This document shows positions 11,516 to 22,577 of a stretch of 64,000 nucleotides of DNA, one piece after another. A program made the position numbers and the translations under genes. The DNA is taken from contig CADCXD010000001.1 in assembly GCA_902806575.1 (NCBI GenBank), positions 4,960,001-5,024,000 of the forward strand. Direction: 5' to 3'. A model generated the notes under the pieces. It did no database searches and was not told where the DNA came from. It saw only the letters and a list, made by a program, of their open reading frames with translations. How positions within the stretch are numbered: position 1 is the stretch's first letter; the number at the start of each line of letters is the position of its first letter. Source of the stretch: Jackrogersella multiformis. Taxonomy: Eukaryota; Ascomycota; Sordariomycetes; Xylariales; Hypoxylaceae.

Positions 11516-12778
11516 GCTGAAGTGTGGTCCTTAAATGAGCGCCTTTTGAGCGGTGTTAACTTAAATGAGTCAAAATTTCGATGTATGCAGATCGAGTTTG
11601 TATGAATTGGCAGGTGGGAAAAGAACTGACAATTAGCCGGCGGCGGTTGTAGAATTGATGTTTCTTATGAAGGATGATGAAGGATGACACGAGAACTTCT
11701 CGCCCTACCTGGGTATGACTCACTCCCAATTCGGATCAGGTTACCTCAACAGCTGAAATGCTAGGAGGAATATCTCTACCTAGGTAGTTATATGTACCTA
11801 GGTAAGGTGCGTATATGTTGCGTATATGTTGCGTTTCCGAAGATACCTAGGTAAGTATTATGTTGCTTCATGTTAATTAAATTGTAGCTTTTGAGCTTGA
11901 TCTTTTTGAAATTCACCACGGCAAGTATAGACAATGTTGTATTACATAGATTATATTATCATCATTATTAAGAATTAGATATTGTCATAAACGTACCTAG
12001 TCCTAGATAGGTAGAAAGGGATAATAACAAATAGAAGGTTGATGATTGTCAAAGATAAGAATCCAATTTAGTCGAAGCAGAAATCTAGCACTAGGAGTGG
12101 CTTAGTAAGCACATCAGCTGAACCCCAGTGTTAACCGACCGGGAAATTCAATCTGCTCAAGTTACACCGGTTCCACACCCGACGAGAAAAGTTTACAGGG
12201 AATAAGGGATCCATCTGAGATCAGGGTGGGGACGTGCCCTGACATGTGGCGTCAGTAATGCGCGTTCTACTATGTACCTAGGTAGGTGGTGATGTCACGG
12301 TATCGACTACCTTGTAGGTAATCTCCCCTAAGTACCGACACCAAGTTTCTTAGCTCCCGTTATCTACCACTTATCCATGTTTTTTTTACTTGACATCCAC
12401 GTACTTCATAAAACTAGCAGGATAGGCAGTATTGTTATTTCTATCCATAGCCATCATGCATCTTCCGAGGCGTAGATCTGAGAATTTGACTTTGATTAAA
12501 GTCGAACCTAACAACCTTGCGAACTTGAGTAACTTTAACCTTGATTAAAACCTGATACAAGCCTAGAGCCAGGTACAAAGTCTGGGCATCGACATATCGA
12601 CGTATTGACGTTACCATCATAATACCTACCGTTCCTCTTCCACCTTACGTTTCTTATCTATACCTACCTACCTAGTAGCTAGGACTTTATTTTGGGTTAC
12701 TTTACTTTAACATGCCAGTTTCTATCGCCTCATCCTCATCTACCTACCCGCTCACTCTTCGAAGAGTCCTGTGTGATT
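11516..12778. other. Divergent promoter region, about 1.26 kb
   Basis: Lies between the GNAT gene (minus) and the sterol glucosyltransferase gene (plus). It contains a short direct repeat, GCGTATATGTT twice at about 11809-11830, and tiles at about 11778, 11797, 11846, 12275 and 12662. A pyrimidine-rich stretch precedes the start at 12779. No ORF of note. Confidence 0.5.
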
Positions 12779-15700
12779 ATGCCTCCCATCGAACTCGATA
12801 AGCCATCTTCGGCGCCAATACACGCTGGAAGAGATGAAGAGATCCAACTCTACGTACACGACGTTGACAGAGATGGGCATCGTGGTACTGTTGTCCGGGA
12901 TAAGCAAGGAAATCTAGCTTATCCCAGCTATGTTCCTCCGGACCTCGACTTGCCCACCTCACGCCCTAGAGCTACCTCGGAAGGCATACCAGATCATACC
13001 AAACCTCCTGATCCTACCGAACGTCCTAGGAAGACTAAGTCGGAACCTGTAGATTTGGCGCCCCCCAGGCTGGCTAAGTCTTCTTCTTACACTAATCGCC
13101 GGGACCAGCGTCCGACATCGACGTTTTCTATCCCTCTTATGAAGCGTGCGAGAACGAATGTTTCGGTGCTCGACACAGCGCTACGAGGCACTTGCAATCA
13201 CGAGAGTGATAGCGACTCCTCAAGCTCAGCGTCAGAGGCGGAAGATGGTGGGGAACACATCAATATACGTGTGGACCAGTCAAAGGGGCGACCGAAGCAG
13301 AGAAAATCAGATGACAGATATCGACATTTTCGAGTCGTGCATGATCTCTACCATACCAAGGGTAAAGTATCCAAGAGAGATGGTAGATTGAGTATCACGG
13401 TCAAGGATACGAGCAATACCGGCTACCTAGCAAAGGCACTTGGCATAGCTGTCAAGAAGATCGTCCCTAAAAAGGGGGATGAAGATAAGACAGATCAGCG
13501 GCCGACCTCATCGCGACTATCCTCGGCCACCACTACGACGTCGGATAAATGGAGACGGCCGAAGTTGAACATAGTCATAATGGTTATCGGCTCCAGGGGT
13601 GATATACAACCGTTTTTAAAGATAGGCAAGGTGCTCAAAGAGGAATACGGCCACCGCGTACGAATTGCTACGCACCCTGCCTTTCGGGATTTTGTGGAGA
13701 ACGACTCGGGGCTCGAATTCTTCTCCGTCGGCGGTGACCCATCGGAGCTGATGGCTTTCATGATTAAGAACCCCGGCATGATCCCCACACTCGAGACCGT
13801 GAAGGCTGGGGATATTGGGAGGAGACGCGCTGCCATGGCCGAAATGTTCGATGGATTCTGGCGAGCTTGCATTAACGTGACCGACAATGAAAAGGATGTC
13901 CATAATATCAAGATGATGGGCGAAAAGGCTCCGTTCATCGCAGATGCTATTATTGCGAACCCGCCTAGTTTTGCGCACATGCATTGCGCAGAAGCATTGG
14001 GGATCCCTTTACATCTTATGTTTACCTTCCCCTATACGCCAACCCAGGCGTTTCCCCACCCCCTAGCGAGCATCAAGAGCTCCAACGTCGATCCAGGGTA
14101 TACGAATTTCATTTCCTATCCACTTGTTGAGATGATGGTTTGGCAAGGACTCGGAGACCTTGTCAACAGTTTCAGGGTCAAGACTTTAGGCCTAGACCCG
14201 GTATCAACTCTCTGGGCTCCTGGAGCGACCTACCGTCTTCATGTGCCATTTACGTATCTGTGGAGTCCCGGACTAATACCCAAGCCCGACGACTGGAGCG
14301 ATGAGATCGACGTTTCAGGCTTTGTCTTTCTTGACCTCGCCTCTTCTTTTGAACCACCAGAGGATCTGGTCGAATTTCTCGATCATGGCGATATGCCAAT
14401 TTACATCGGCTTCGGGTCCATCGTAGTCGATGACGCTGACCGCTTCACCGAGATGATTTTCGAAGCTGTGAGGCTAGCTGGAGTCCGCGCTTTAGTGTCC
14501 AAAGGTTGGGGTGGCCTGGGTCAAGATAATATTCCCGACAATATCTACATGCTCGAAAACACCCCTCATGATTGGCTGTTCCCAAAGGTTCGAGCCTGTG
14601 TCATCCATGGCGGTGCTGGTACTACCGCTATTGCACTCAAGTGCGGCAAGCCAACTATGATTGTTCCTTTCTTTGGCGACCAATACTTCTGGGGCTCAAT
14701 GGTTGAAAATGCGGGAGCTGGACCGGCACCGGTACCATACAAAAAGTTGACCACCGAGAGGTTAGCAGAGGGTATCCAATTCTGTATGACGGATGAGGCG
14801 CTTAAGGCAGCGCAGAAAATTGCTCGTGACATTGAGCTTGAAGGCGATGGTGCTAAAAACGCCGTAAGAGCTTTCCACCATAATCTCACGCTGTCTGGCG
14901 AAAATTCAATGCGATGTTCGATCCTCGATGACCGCGTGGCGGTTTGGCGTGTCAAGCACACAAGCCTCAGGCTCAGTGCACTAGCAGCTGATATTGCTGT
15001 CAACCATGGGTTGATATCTTGGCGCAAGCTACGCCTCCTCCGGCATAAGGAGTGGAATGACTTTGAAGGCCCAGGCGAACCTATCACAGGTATCTTCGGG
15101 TCACTGATAGGAACCGTTACCAACGTGTTTGGTGGGATAGGTAGCGTTCCATACAGGCTAGCGAAGACGTCGAATAAAAGAGCCGAAAGCAGGAAAAGAA
15201 AAGAAGGAAGAAGGCAGCAAAGACAAGACGCGCTAGCCAAAGACTCAACTGGATTTCCGTTCCCCAATCAAGGAGCTGGGAATTCTACGACAAACGCAAA
15301 TATAAACCCCCGCGTCGGAAACGGCTCGGTCCCAACAGGAACTACCACACCAGGATCGGTTCCTCTTCAACCTGCACAGGAGGAGTACTTGAACGATCTT
15401 GAAGAAGGCGCGGAGCAAACAGGGCGCGCCTTAGCTCATGCACCTGTCGATTTCTTCCTAGCTCTGGCACAGGGCTTCCATAATGCACCTCGTTTGTACG
15501 GCGATGAAACTGTGAGGCGTCCCATCCGTGTCACGGGAATACGATCAGGACTTAGGGCGGCGGGCTATGAGTTTGTGTTTGGGATCTACGACGGATTCAC
15601 CGGGCTCGTGCGATTGCCAGTTCGTGGTGCTAGGGAGGACGGCGTCAAGGGCGCGATCGCCGGCGTTGGCATGGGACTTACGGGTTTCGTGCTCAAAGAC

Positions 15701-16210
15701 ATTGCAGCGCTGATCGGACCCATAGGTTATACTCTCAAGGGCATTGCTAAGCAGCTCGAACGGGGAAAGCAGCCTCTCAAGTACCTCCGTCGCGCACGCA
15801 TCATCCAGGCACAGCGGGACTTTTCTGCCTTGACTGAAGCAGAGCGCAAGGTAGTGCTTGACGCTGTCTTTAAAGGATGGCATGTCATGCGCCGGTTGGC
15901 AGATATGGTCATGCAACAGCATGAGAAACGACATTTCATACCCCGCTTGAATCGAGAACAAAGCAAGAATCCCAACAAAGCTAAGTCGCTGGCTAAGTAC
16001 GGCAAGGGCCCTACCTTTGAGAGTGCTAAAATCGCAGAGAAGGCGATTGAAGCCATCACACGAGGGGCGAATATCGATGCTGTACTTGGGAAACACGGGA
16101 AAAGCTTAGATGCGCCGAGGACGGCTATAGACGAGGAAGCCGGCCAAGGAGTTACGAATCCAACGCCAGCACAGCATAGCGATGGTAGCCATGGATCAGA
16201 GAGAACTTGA
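12779..16210 (+). CDS. UDP-glucose:sterol glucosyltransferase-like GT28/GT1 protein (no PH/GRAM)
   Basis: Single exon, 1,143 residues. The frame is open upstream to 12692 but only from a TTG, so ATG at 12779 (MPPIELDKPS) is the start. Residues 1-255 are a disordered Pro/Ser/Arg-rich tail. The GT-B glycosyltransferase spans about 260-715. The N-half acceptor loop is VIMVIGSRGDIQPFL (GSRGD at 271-275). The nucleotide-sugar signature is CVIHGGAGTT (about 606-615), followed by PFFGDQYFWGSMVENAGAG. These match sterol 3-beta-glucosyltransferases and related GT28 proteins, which glucosylate membrane sterols using UDP-glucose. The PH and GRAM domains of Atg26-type enzymes are absent. The C-terminal 300 residues include a conserved fungal block (about 890-1000) with HAPVDFFLALAQGFHNAPRL and Gly-rich stretches resembling membrane-contact segments. 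Probable role: sterol glucoside formation. The acceptor is inferred. Confidence 0.88.
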   Translation: MPPIELDKPSSAPIHAGRDEEIQLYVHDVDRDGHRGTVVRDKQGNLAYPSYVPPDLDLPTSRPRATSEGIPDHTKPPDPTERPRKTKSEPVDLAPPRLAKSSSYTNRRDQRPTSTFSIPLMKRARTNVSVLDTALRGTCNHESDSDSSSSASEAEDGGEHINIRVDQSKGRPKQRKSDDRYRHFRVVHDLYHTKGKVSKRDGRLSITVKDTSNTGYLAKALGIAVKKIVPKKGDEDKTDQRPTSSRLSSATTTTSDKWRRPKLNIVIMVIGSRGDIQPFLKIGKVLKEEYGHRVRIATHPAFRDFVENDSGLEFFSVGGDPSELMAFMIKNPGMIPTLETVKAGDIGRRRAAMAEMFDGFWRACINVTDNEKDVHNIKMMGEKAPFIADAIIANPPSFAHMHCAEALGIPLHLMFTFPYTPTQAFPHPLASIKSSNVDPGYTNFISYPLVEMMVWQGLGDLVNSFRVKTLGLDPVSTLWAPGATYRLHVPFTYLWSPGLIPKPDDWSDEIDVSGFVFLDLASSFEPPEDLVEFLDHGDMPIYIGFGSIVVDDADRFTEMIFEAVRLAGVRALVSKGWGGLGQDNIPDNIYMLENTPHDWLFPKVRACVIHGGAGTTAIALKCGKPTMIVPFFGDQYFWGSMVENAGAGPAPVPYKKLTTERLAEGIQFCMTDEALKAAQKIARDIELEGDGAKNAVRAFHHNLTLSGENSMRCSILDDRVAVWRVKHTSLRLSALAADIAVNHGLISWRKLRLLRHKEWNDFEGPGEPITGIFGSLIGTVTNVFGGIGSVPYRLAKTSNKRAESRKRKEGRRQQRQDALAKDSTGFPFPNQGAGNSTTNANINPRVGNGSVPTGTTTPGSVPLQPAQEEYLNDLEEGAEQTGRALAHAPVDFFLALAQGFHNAPRLYGDETVRRPIRVTGIRSGLRAAGYEFVFGIYDGFTGLVRLPVRGAREDGVKGAIAGVGMGLTGFVLKDIAALIGPIGYTLKGIAKQLERGKQPLKYLRRARIIQAQRDFSALTEAERKVVLDAVFKGWHVMRRLADMVMQQHEKRHFIPRLNREQSKNPNKAKSLAKYGKGPTFESAKIAEKAIEAITRGANIDAVLGKHGKSLDAPRTAIDEEAGQGVTNPTPAQHSDGSHGSERT

Positions 16211-17379
16211 GGTAGCTCAGTCTGGTGAGAGCAAAGTTAGGTGTGACTAATGGGTCGGACGTTCACTATATATACGGAGGACAAATGCTGTTATAATTGG
16301 GTTTGGGGATTGTCGGAGTAACCGTTATTTGGTACTCGACGTTCGAACAATCGACACTAAGTGGTAGAAGGAAACAGTCATGGCCAATTAAGAATTGTAT
16401 TGGCGTTCTCTTGGATCAAGCAACAACGTTATGTATACCCTTTTCACGTTCGGTAGTGGCATTTTATCTTACGGTGTTAATTAGTGATGACTTATAGCGA
16501 GCATTGAATAAGGCACATTCATATATATACGAGGGCTGGAGAGATATATCATACCTAATAACAATTAATATCTTCACAAGCTCTACCATCATAATCATTC
16601 TCGTCCTCAAGCTTCTTTTCTGATTCATCCCACCGCAATAACATTGCTAGATACTAGCGATTCGCAGAGGAAGGGCGATGGTGCTTTAGTCTTATCACGG
16701 ACACAAGTTGAAATCATATCGCCGTAGACGAACGAGCTAAGAATCTAATAGCAAGCGGCATCGAATATTTATATAGCTGATTTTCCTTCCCAGAATCCTT
16801 TCGCCAAGTCGGAATGTTACACTCCAATCTCGGAGGACTGCAATCTCGAACAATAGAGATCCTGCTCGCGTTTTGCTTCCTAAACCGTACATTTCTACAT
16901 GCGAATCTGCGGCCCATGCTGCAGTAATTCAAATGAGACTAGTAAACATTGTGCCTTTCTCTCGGTTCCTACACCTTTTAAGGAAAGGGGTTACAGTCAT
17001 ATATATCATCGTCTTCGGCGGAGGATGGCATTGATAGCACTAGTCTTAATACTCACCATATAATGGGACCTGGTAGTCTATCTCAGGGATGGGCAGGCTT
17101 CTCTTTTAACGAAGGCACGCTATGACTGCTCTAGGCGCACAGGGATAGCTGTGCCCAGTTCCCAGCCCAGCAGATCCTCGCAATGAATAAGGGGGCGGTT
17201 AACTTCGGTCTCTCAGCTACCTACCTTCTCTGTCCATCTATCTCTGGTTCCTGTTTACCGAAACACTGTTTCAACTTTCAACCCTCGAGCTACCTGGTGA
17301 TGTCCCTTCGCCTCGATATCGCGCACGATTCGGGGTTCCCTCGATGGTATAATATACGATACTGTCGCGTTGACATACA
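16211..17379. other. Intergenic, about 1.2 kb
   Basis: Holds the 3' region of the glucosyltransferase and the promoter of the apple-domain gene. AT-rich, with few palindromic tiles. No supported ORF or RNA gene. Confidence 0.5.
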
Positions 17380-18718
17380 ATGACAAGCAATACGGCCGCC
17401 GACTGGAAGATAGATGTCACCTGTCCGCATTCATATGAAGGAGGCCCACCAGCATGTTGGGATTGTTATGAGGAAAGCTACATCGGGTATGGAAGAGGAA
17501 GTTCGCCATCATTTGAGCCATTTGGAAGAATCGAGAGTTTCAGCTTCCTAAATAGAGGCACCTCACTCTCTAGTAGCACACTCTCTAGAAGTCAGGCCTT
17601 ACCACCGGAGGTTCACCCGCCTCCTGAGGGAATAGAAGTCTGCGCCCCTGATCCCCGAAACACTCAGCCCGGCTTAGAGGTCTTTGCTGGGCCACAGATC
17701 GTAACTCCCACGGATAAAACCTGGGATTCCGAGCTAGACCAGAAGATCGTCGCCATCCCAGATTCACGACCGCCCACCGTACTTGGACTACAGAGGAGGA
17801 CGTTCTGGTTGATAGTAATATGTCTGGTATTGGTGTTAGTCTTGGGAGCAGCAATTGGCGTAGCCGTTGGGACGACACGGAGGAATAATTCTATTAAAAC
17901 TCCGTAAGTGAGACTTCCATAAGACTCTCAATCCTCGAAGTAGAACATGCGTTGACCAAAAGCGCTCTTTGTACAGATCGATATCATCGTCGACCACAGG
18001 AATTGGAGACCAAGTGAGCAGCAGTTTCTTATCGCTGCCCCCGATCATGACCGACATCGTGTCCGTCACCATGGCAAGTTCTTCTGTGATTACGACGAGT
18101 CATTCCGTAATATCAAGTGTGTCTACATCCTCTTCGGATATAGATACTACAACAACTAGTCTTAAAGCGAAATCATCATCTCGCATCGGGACAACATCAA
18201 CATCATCTATCCGGACAAAATCTACTTCCTCTACTTCTTCTACTTCCTCGGCAGCTCAAACTATCATATCGGTGCAGAAAGTGACAGTGACTTCTGTTCG
18301 GCCCGAGCCGTCGTCCACTACCAACCCCGTCAAGCCCACAACTCCCCCAGCCCCCCCAATTACCGTAACCGTCACGCCCACCTCGAAAGCGAGCTCGCAA
18401 CCCACAACCACCGCGACGCAAGTCCACTCGGGCGGCAGCTGTCTGGGCAGCGACGGGAGCACGTACACGGACCCGGGAAGCGGATCGCGGTTCAGGATCG
18501 AGTGCGACGTCGCGCACCTGGGCAAGGACATCGACAACTACGAGGCGCAGTCGATGGAGGCGTGCGTGTCGATGTGCGCCGCCGACCCGGCGTGCGTCGG
18601 CGCCATATGGTACAGCGCTGGCCCGCAGGGCACCGATCTCAACTACTGCTGGCTGAAGAAGTCTTTGGAGGACAACCTAAAAGACACCAAGGATGCGCAG
18701 TCGGTGGTGCGGTTATAG
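17380..18718 (+). CDS. Single-pass membrane protein with apple/PAN-like ectodomain (copy 1)
   Basis: Two exons: 17380-17903 and 17977-18718 (73-bp phase-2 intron, GTAAGT to ACAG), giving 421 residues. Residues 1-140 are a soluble Pro/Gly/Ser-rich part with a small Cys-rich start (CPHSYEGGPPACWDCYEE). A strong membrane segment follows (about 142-165, WLIVICLVLVLVLGAAIGVA) with basic flanks (QRRTF, TTRR). Next is a Ser/Thr-rich, probably O-glycosylated stalk of about 150 residues. The last 95 residues carry six cysteines in apple/PAN order: SCLGSDG, FRIECDV, SMEACVSMCAADPACVG, and YCWLKKSL. A type II orientation with the Cys-rich domain outside is likely. Such domains bind proteins or carbohydrates, so a cell-surface sensor or wall-anchoring role is plausible. 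A second gene with the same plan lies at 30734-32037. Confidence 0.75.
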
Positions 18719-19238
18719 AGGAGCAGCTCGAGCAGCTCGGAAGACGACGCTGCGTGGTGGGCTTATATATAATGCCTAATTATAAGTAAAATAATATGAT
18801 GAATATATTAAATAATACTCTAGATATCTACTTAGATATATGCTAGGTAGATATTATTCGTCAAGTTATGGTGTATGAAGTCGTCCTCTGCAACTTAGTT
18901 TGAATCGAGCGTAGACAACTTATGAAATACGTAAGAGCCACGACCTTTCCTGATTACGGAGTAGATATGTGCACATATAGGCTTAAAGATACAGTAGATT
19001 AAATATCATAGATAGATTGCTCTTAACAGCAAAACCATTTAGAACACCATACCCACATACCCCTTACCTCTTTAAAACCAAACCTCATCTAAGGCAACAA
19101 CAGCACACATCATCATTCATCTTTCAAGCATATTTACTCTCTCTATTCATTACGGACCTAACACCAACTACTACACCAACTACCCCAATAAAACCAGGAC
19201 CCCTGGTCTTCGTATAGCCCCTTACACTACGTGGATGT
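18719..19238. other. Convergent 3' region, 520 bp
   Basis: Holds the 3' ends of the apple-domain gene (plus) and the calponin gene (minus). AT-rich with a run of TA dinucleotides near 18790-18850. Nothing else supported. Confidence 0.5.
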
Positions 19239-21423
19239 TCAAGGCCCGGGCCGACTAGGCAAAGGCCTCGGCCCCACGATCTGCCTCCTGCCGGCGCCGA
19301 TCCCCGGGCCCCCCTTGTTCTGGCTGTCGCCGCCCGTGTACCCACTCCACTGGCTCACGTCCCAGCGGCCGCCGATGCCGCCGCCTATACCATCGACGCC
19401 GTCGCCGCCGCGCGCCACCTTAGCTGTCTCCTGCTGCGCCTCTTCCCACTCGCGCTGCCGCTGCCGCTCCATCTCCATCTCGCGCTCTAGGAGGGACTTG
19501 CTGGCCCAGCCGCCGGCTTTGGTCTTGGACTGCGACTCGACCCTTCGCCTGTCCTCGGCGTCCCGCTCCGCCGTCGCCCCGAGCTCGCGCGAGTACGTCT
19601 GCTGCGGGGGAGGTGGGGCCGGGGCTAGGTTGGAGGCGATGTAGCGGTCCGTGCGGTTGCTTCCGTTGGAGTTCGGGGACGCGGACGGGATGGGGAGAGG
19701 TCGGGACGATGGACTGGAGCCTGAGCCTGAGCCACCGGTTGCCTGGTTCTTAACCCGGTCCGGAATGGGGAGAGGCCTACCCTCGCCGGTTCTTTGGGGT
19801 TTCATGGGTAGAGGTGGTGCTTCTCCTGTGCGTTGCTTCTTTACCGGCGCTAATGTCGCTCCAGGTACAGGAAGAGGGCGCGGTGGAGGTGGAGGGGCAA
19901 CGTCGATATCTTGTTCCCTCTCGCGCTCGCGCTCTCGCTCTTGTTCTTGATTCCGATTCCATTGCGTACTTAAGAACTCACGCTCGTCTCGCGGCCGCCA
20001 TGAGTCCTGGCGACTCGGGGGCCTTTCCATCTTTCTCGGTTTGCTGCGAGATCGCGCCCGGTTCTGCGACCGCCTCTGTCGTTCTTCCTCATATTCAAGT
20101 TCGCGTTTCCTTGCCAATTCCAATTCTTGCTCTAGCTGTTTGATGCGATCGGTATACCCGCCTCCGCCGCTCTTCTGGGGCGCAATACCTTGTTCGGCTT
20201 GGTATTGGCTAAGGAACTGTCCTTGCAAACGGTTATCATTTTGAGACCTTGCACGACGGCGTTCCTCGGCCAACTTCGCCTCCGCCTCCTCTTCTTCCCT
20301 GCGGCGTTTCTCCTCTGTTAACTTCCATTGGCGTTCCTCCTCCTCCCAGCGATGTTTCTCTTCTTCCGCTTTACGCTTCTCTTCCGCTCGTAGTCGCCTT
20401 GTCTGTTCTTCCCACCTACGCGCTTCTTCTAATCGTGCATGTTCCTCCTCGGCCTCTAGCACTCGCTGATGGATCCGTTCTTCCTCTTCCACTTGTAGCC
20501 TCTGCCGTTCGGCCTCGGCATCCTGTTCTTTGCGTCTACGCTCCTTCTCGGCAAAGCTGGGGACTTGGGGACCAGCAGTAGTGATCTGCCGTCGCCCTCC
20601 GAAAGAGATACCCAGGTTGCCTTGACTTGCGCCGCCCATGTATCCATACTGCGCAATGTTCCACGCTGGGCTTGTAACCCCCTCGTGATCTTTTTTGGTC
20701 CAGCTCGACACATTTGGCGATCCTACTCGCTCGCTCGTGGGTGTTGGACTCTTGGTTGGACTCCAGCGTCCCGAGCCGGAGTCTCCGGTTCTCGAAGGTA
20801 CCATACCCGAACGTGAGCCATAGGTGGATGACGTGTTGCTGACGGTGGACATGCCCCGGTTCCTCGGCGTTGAAGGGCCTGTGCTCTGCGGGGTCACGAC
20901 AGAACCTCGTGCTTTAGGCCCGATAGGCGACGGGAAAGCGGCGGGGTTGACGGAATGCGCAGCGCGTGAGAAGGCGCCGAGGCATTGGAGGACTTGGGCA
21001 GGATCTTTTCGCTCGTAGAGGTCGACGGTGAGAAATATATCGTGATCTTGTAGATTCAGTGGCGGCGATTGGCAGGCGCGGAGAAAATGAGAGACGTTCT
21101 CCATCTGGATGAAGGGCATGGCGGACTGCTTGAACTTGACGCCGGGTGGGCCAACAGCCAAGTTAATAAGTCTAAGACGATATCGTGGTTAGCCAAACTA
21201 CAAACTACAACAGTAGAAGCTTACTTGTACTTGTATCTATGTGCATTTGTACGTACTTGCAAAGGGCGACACCATCTTTGAGTCCATCGAGGAGATCATT
21301 GGACGGAAGCCTATCGCCAAGGACGCTTTCGATCCATGATCGAGCTTCGTTCTCAGCAGCCGGAGTATACTTGTCAAGGCGCAACTTGCGCAAGTCCTTG
21401 TCCAAGGACGTGACTGACGCCAT
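19239..21423 (-). CDS. Calponin-homology protein with calponin-like repeats and coiled coil
   Basis: Two exons: 21423-21257 and 21171-19239. The phase-2 intron (GTACGT to TTAG) restores DGVALCKLINLAVGPPGVKF, giving 699 residues. The calponin-homology domain covers about 1-140 (SWIESVLGD, LKDGVALCKLIN, KQSAMPFIQMENVSHFL, VDLYERKDPAQVLQCL). A Ser/Thr-rich linker leads to a first calponin-repeat-like motif (AWNIAQYGYMGGASQGNLGI). A long Glu/Arg/Lys coiled coil follows (about 255-385), then a Pro-rich tract with several PPPPPRPLP-type sites. A second repeat-like motif sits at the C terminus (SQWSGYTGGDSQNKGGPGIG). Fungal relatives (Scp1/Stg1) are short actin cross-linkers of about 200 residues. 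This one is over three times as long, with potential SH3/profilin-binding sites. Probable role: actin bundling in cortical patches or at the cytokinetic ring. Very high GC in the 3' half. Confidence 0.88.
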
Positions 21424-22577
21424 AGTAACTCGGGGGTGTCCTCGTAGTATCTACCTAGGTAGGTACCTAAGGTAGCTCAGATGCGCAGCGGTGTATGTGC
21501 TATTTAGAAGGTCTCATGGACCAGTATAAATTAGTACCTATATGTACCTAGGTAGGTAGTTATATATGTACAGCGTAGAATCCAGCAGATGTGGGTTTTT
21601 GGTACGGTAAGTAATTCGTACAGCAGCCTGTCAGCAGGTAATAATTTGTTGTTCGGGGATTTGCTGGGTGGAGTGGTGGAATGGAGGATGGGTGAGATTA
21701 GATGAGACGACGTCACCGACGACGGTATTGGTATGTGAGATGTGAGGATGGAGAAGTGATCGCACAGCGAAGATATTATGGGGAGTCGGGGAGTGATGAT
21801 CTGATCGCCAATTCCCAGCCCTACGAAGCATAGGATGTAGTTTGTAGTTTGTAATTTGTGATTTGTAATTTGTAATTCGTAATTTGTACCTAGGTAATTT
21901 ATAAATGAATTCAGCGAAGAGGTATGAATTATCGTTGAATTGAAAGTAAAGAGGTACGGATTGCGAGTTGCGAGTCGCGGGTTGCGCCGCCTACCTAGTA
22001 AATAGGTACAGAATTGGGAATATTAAAATACGTAGGCTAGGCCAGGTAGGTATCCAATGCCTTAAATCATGAATGCCTTGAATGCCTTGAATTCGTTGCG
22101 TCCAAGAACTTGAATTGAACCTGGGAAGATGTAAAAATGGACAGGGCTTACCCCCACCACCGCTATAATTAACAGAAGAGGGAACAGGTTGGTGATGGGC
22201 GACCGGCGACGGATGATGAGTGATGGTGGGAGGGTGACGTTGATTGGGCTTACATAAATTGGAGGGATATCCGTCAGACCCGCTTAGAAAATACCTAGGT
22301 ACATACCTAGGTATCTATGTACACTGGAGATATAGGTATTTATGTGGCGCATGCATTGCGTAAGCCCCATAGGTTCCAAGGTTCAAGGTTGTACCTACCG
22401 ATAAGAATAGTGGCGGTGCATCTTATCGCTGCCATTCAATAATTCCACTGACGTCGACTTTTGCCTTCACAACTCCGAAGCCTCTAATTACCCCTAACTC
22501 ACATACACCTACCACATACACCGACCACATCAATCTCACCAAGGCCTACTCATGTACGCGCTTGAGCTCTCACCTCA
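21424..22577. other. Divergent promoter region, about 1.15 kb
   Basis: Separates the calponin gene (minus) from the NDUFAF2 gene (plus). It contains tiles at about 21451-21472, 21545-21558 and 22292-22313. It also has a heptamer-like tandem array (TTTGTAA type, 21838-21888) and a triplicated TGAATGCCT near 22070-22092. No ORF supported. Confidence 0.55.
21838..21888. repeat. TTTGTAA-type 7-8 bp tandem array
   Basis: Seven imperfect consecutive units (TTTGTAGTTTGTAATTTGTG and onward) ending at a tile. Confidence 0.85.

Noticed and set aside
12692..12778. Upstream extension of the glucosyltransferase frame
   Set aside because: It begins at TTG and has no ATG. The ATG at 12779 fits better.
13495..16096. 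Minus-strand ORFs of 110-233 codons inside the glucosyltransferase
   Set aside because: Antisense shadows of a conserved GT28 coding exon. None resembles a known protein.
19231..20816. Several long plus-strand ORFs opposite the calponin gene
   Set aside because: They mirror the Glu/Arg-rich coiled coil and Pro-rich codons of the opposite strand, giving Ser/Leu/Pro-rich shadows.
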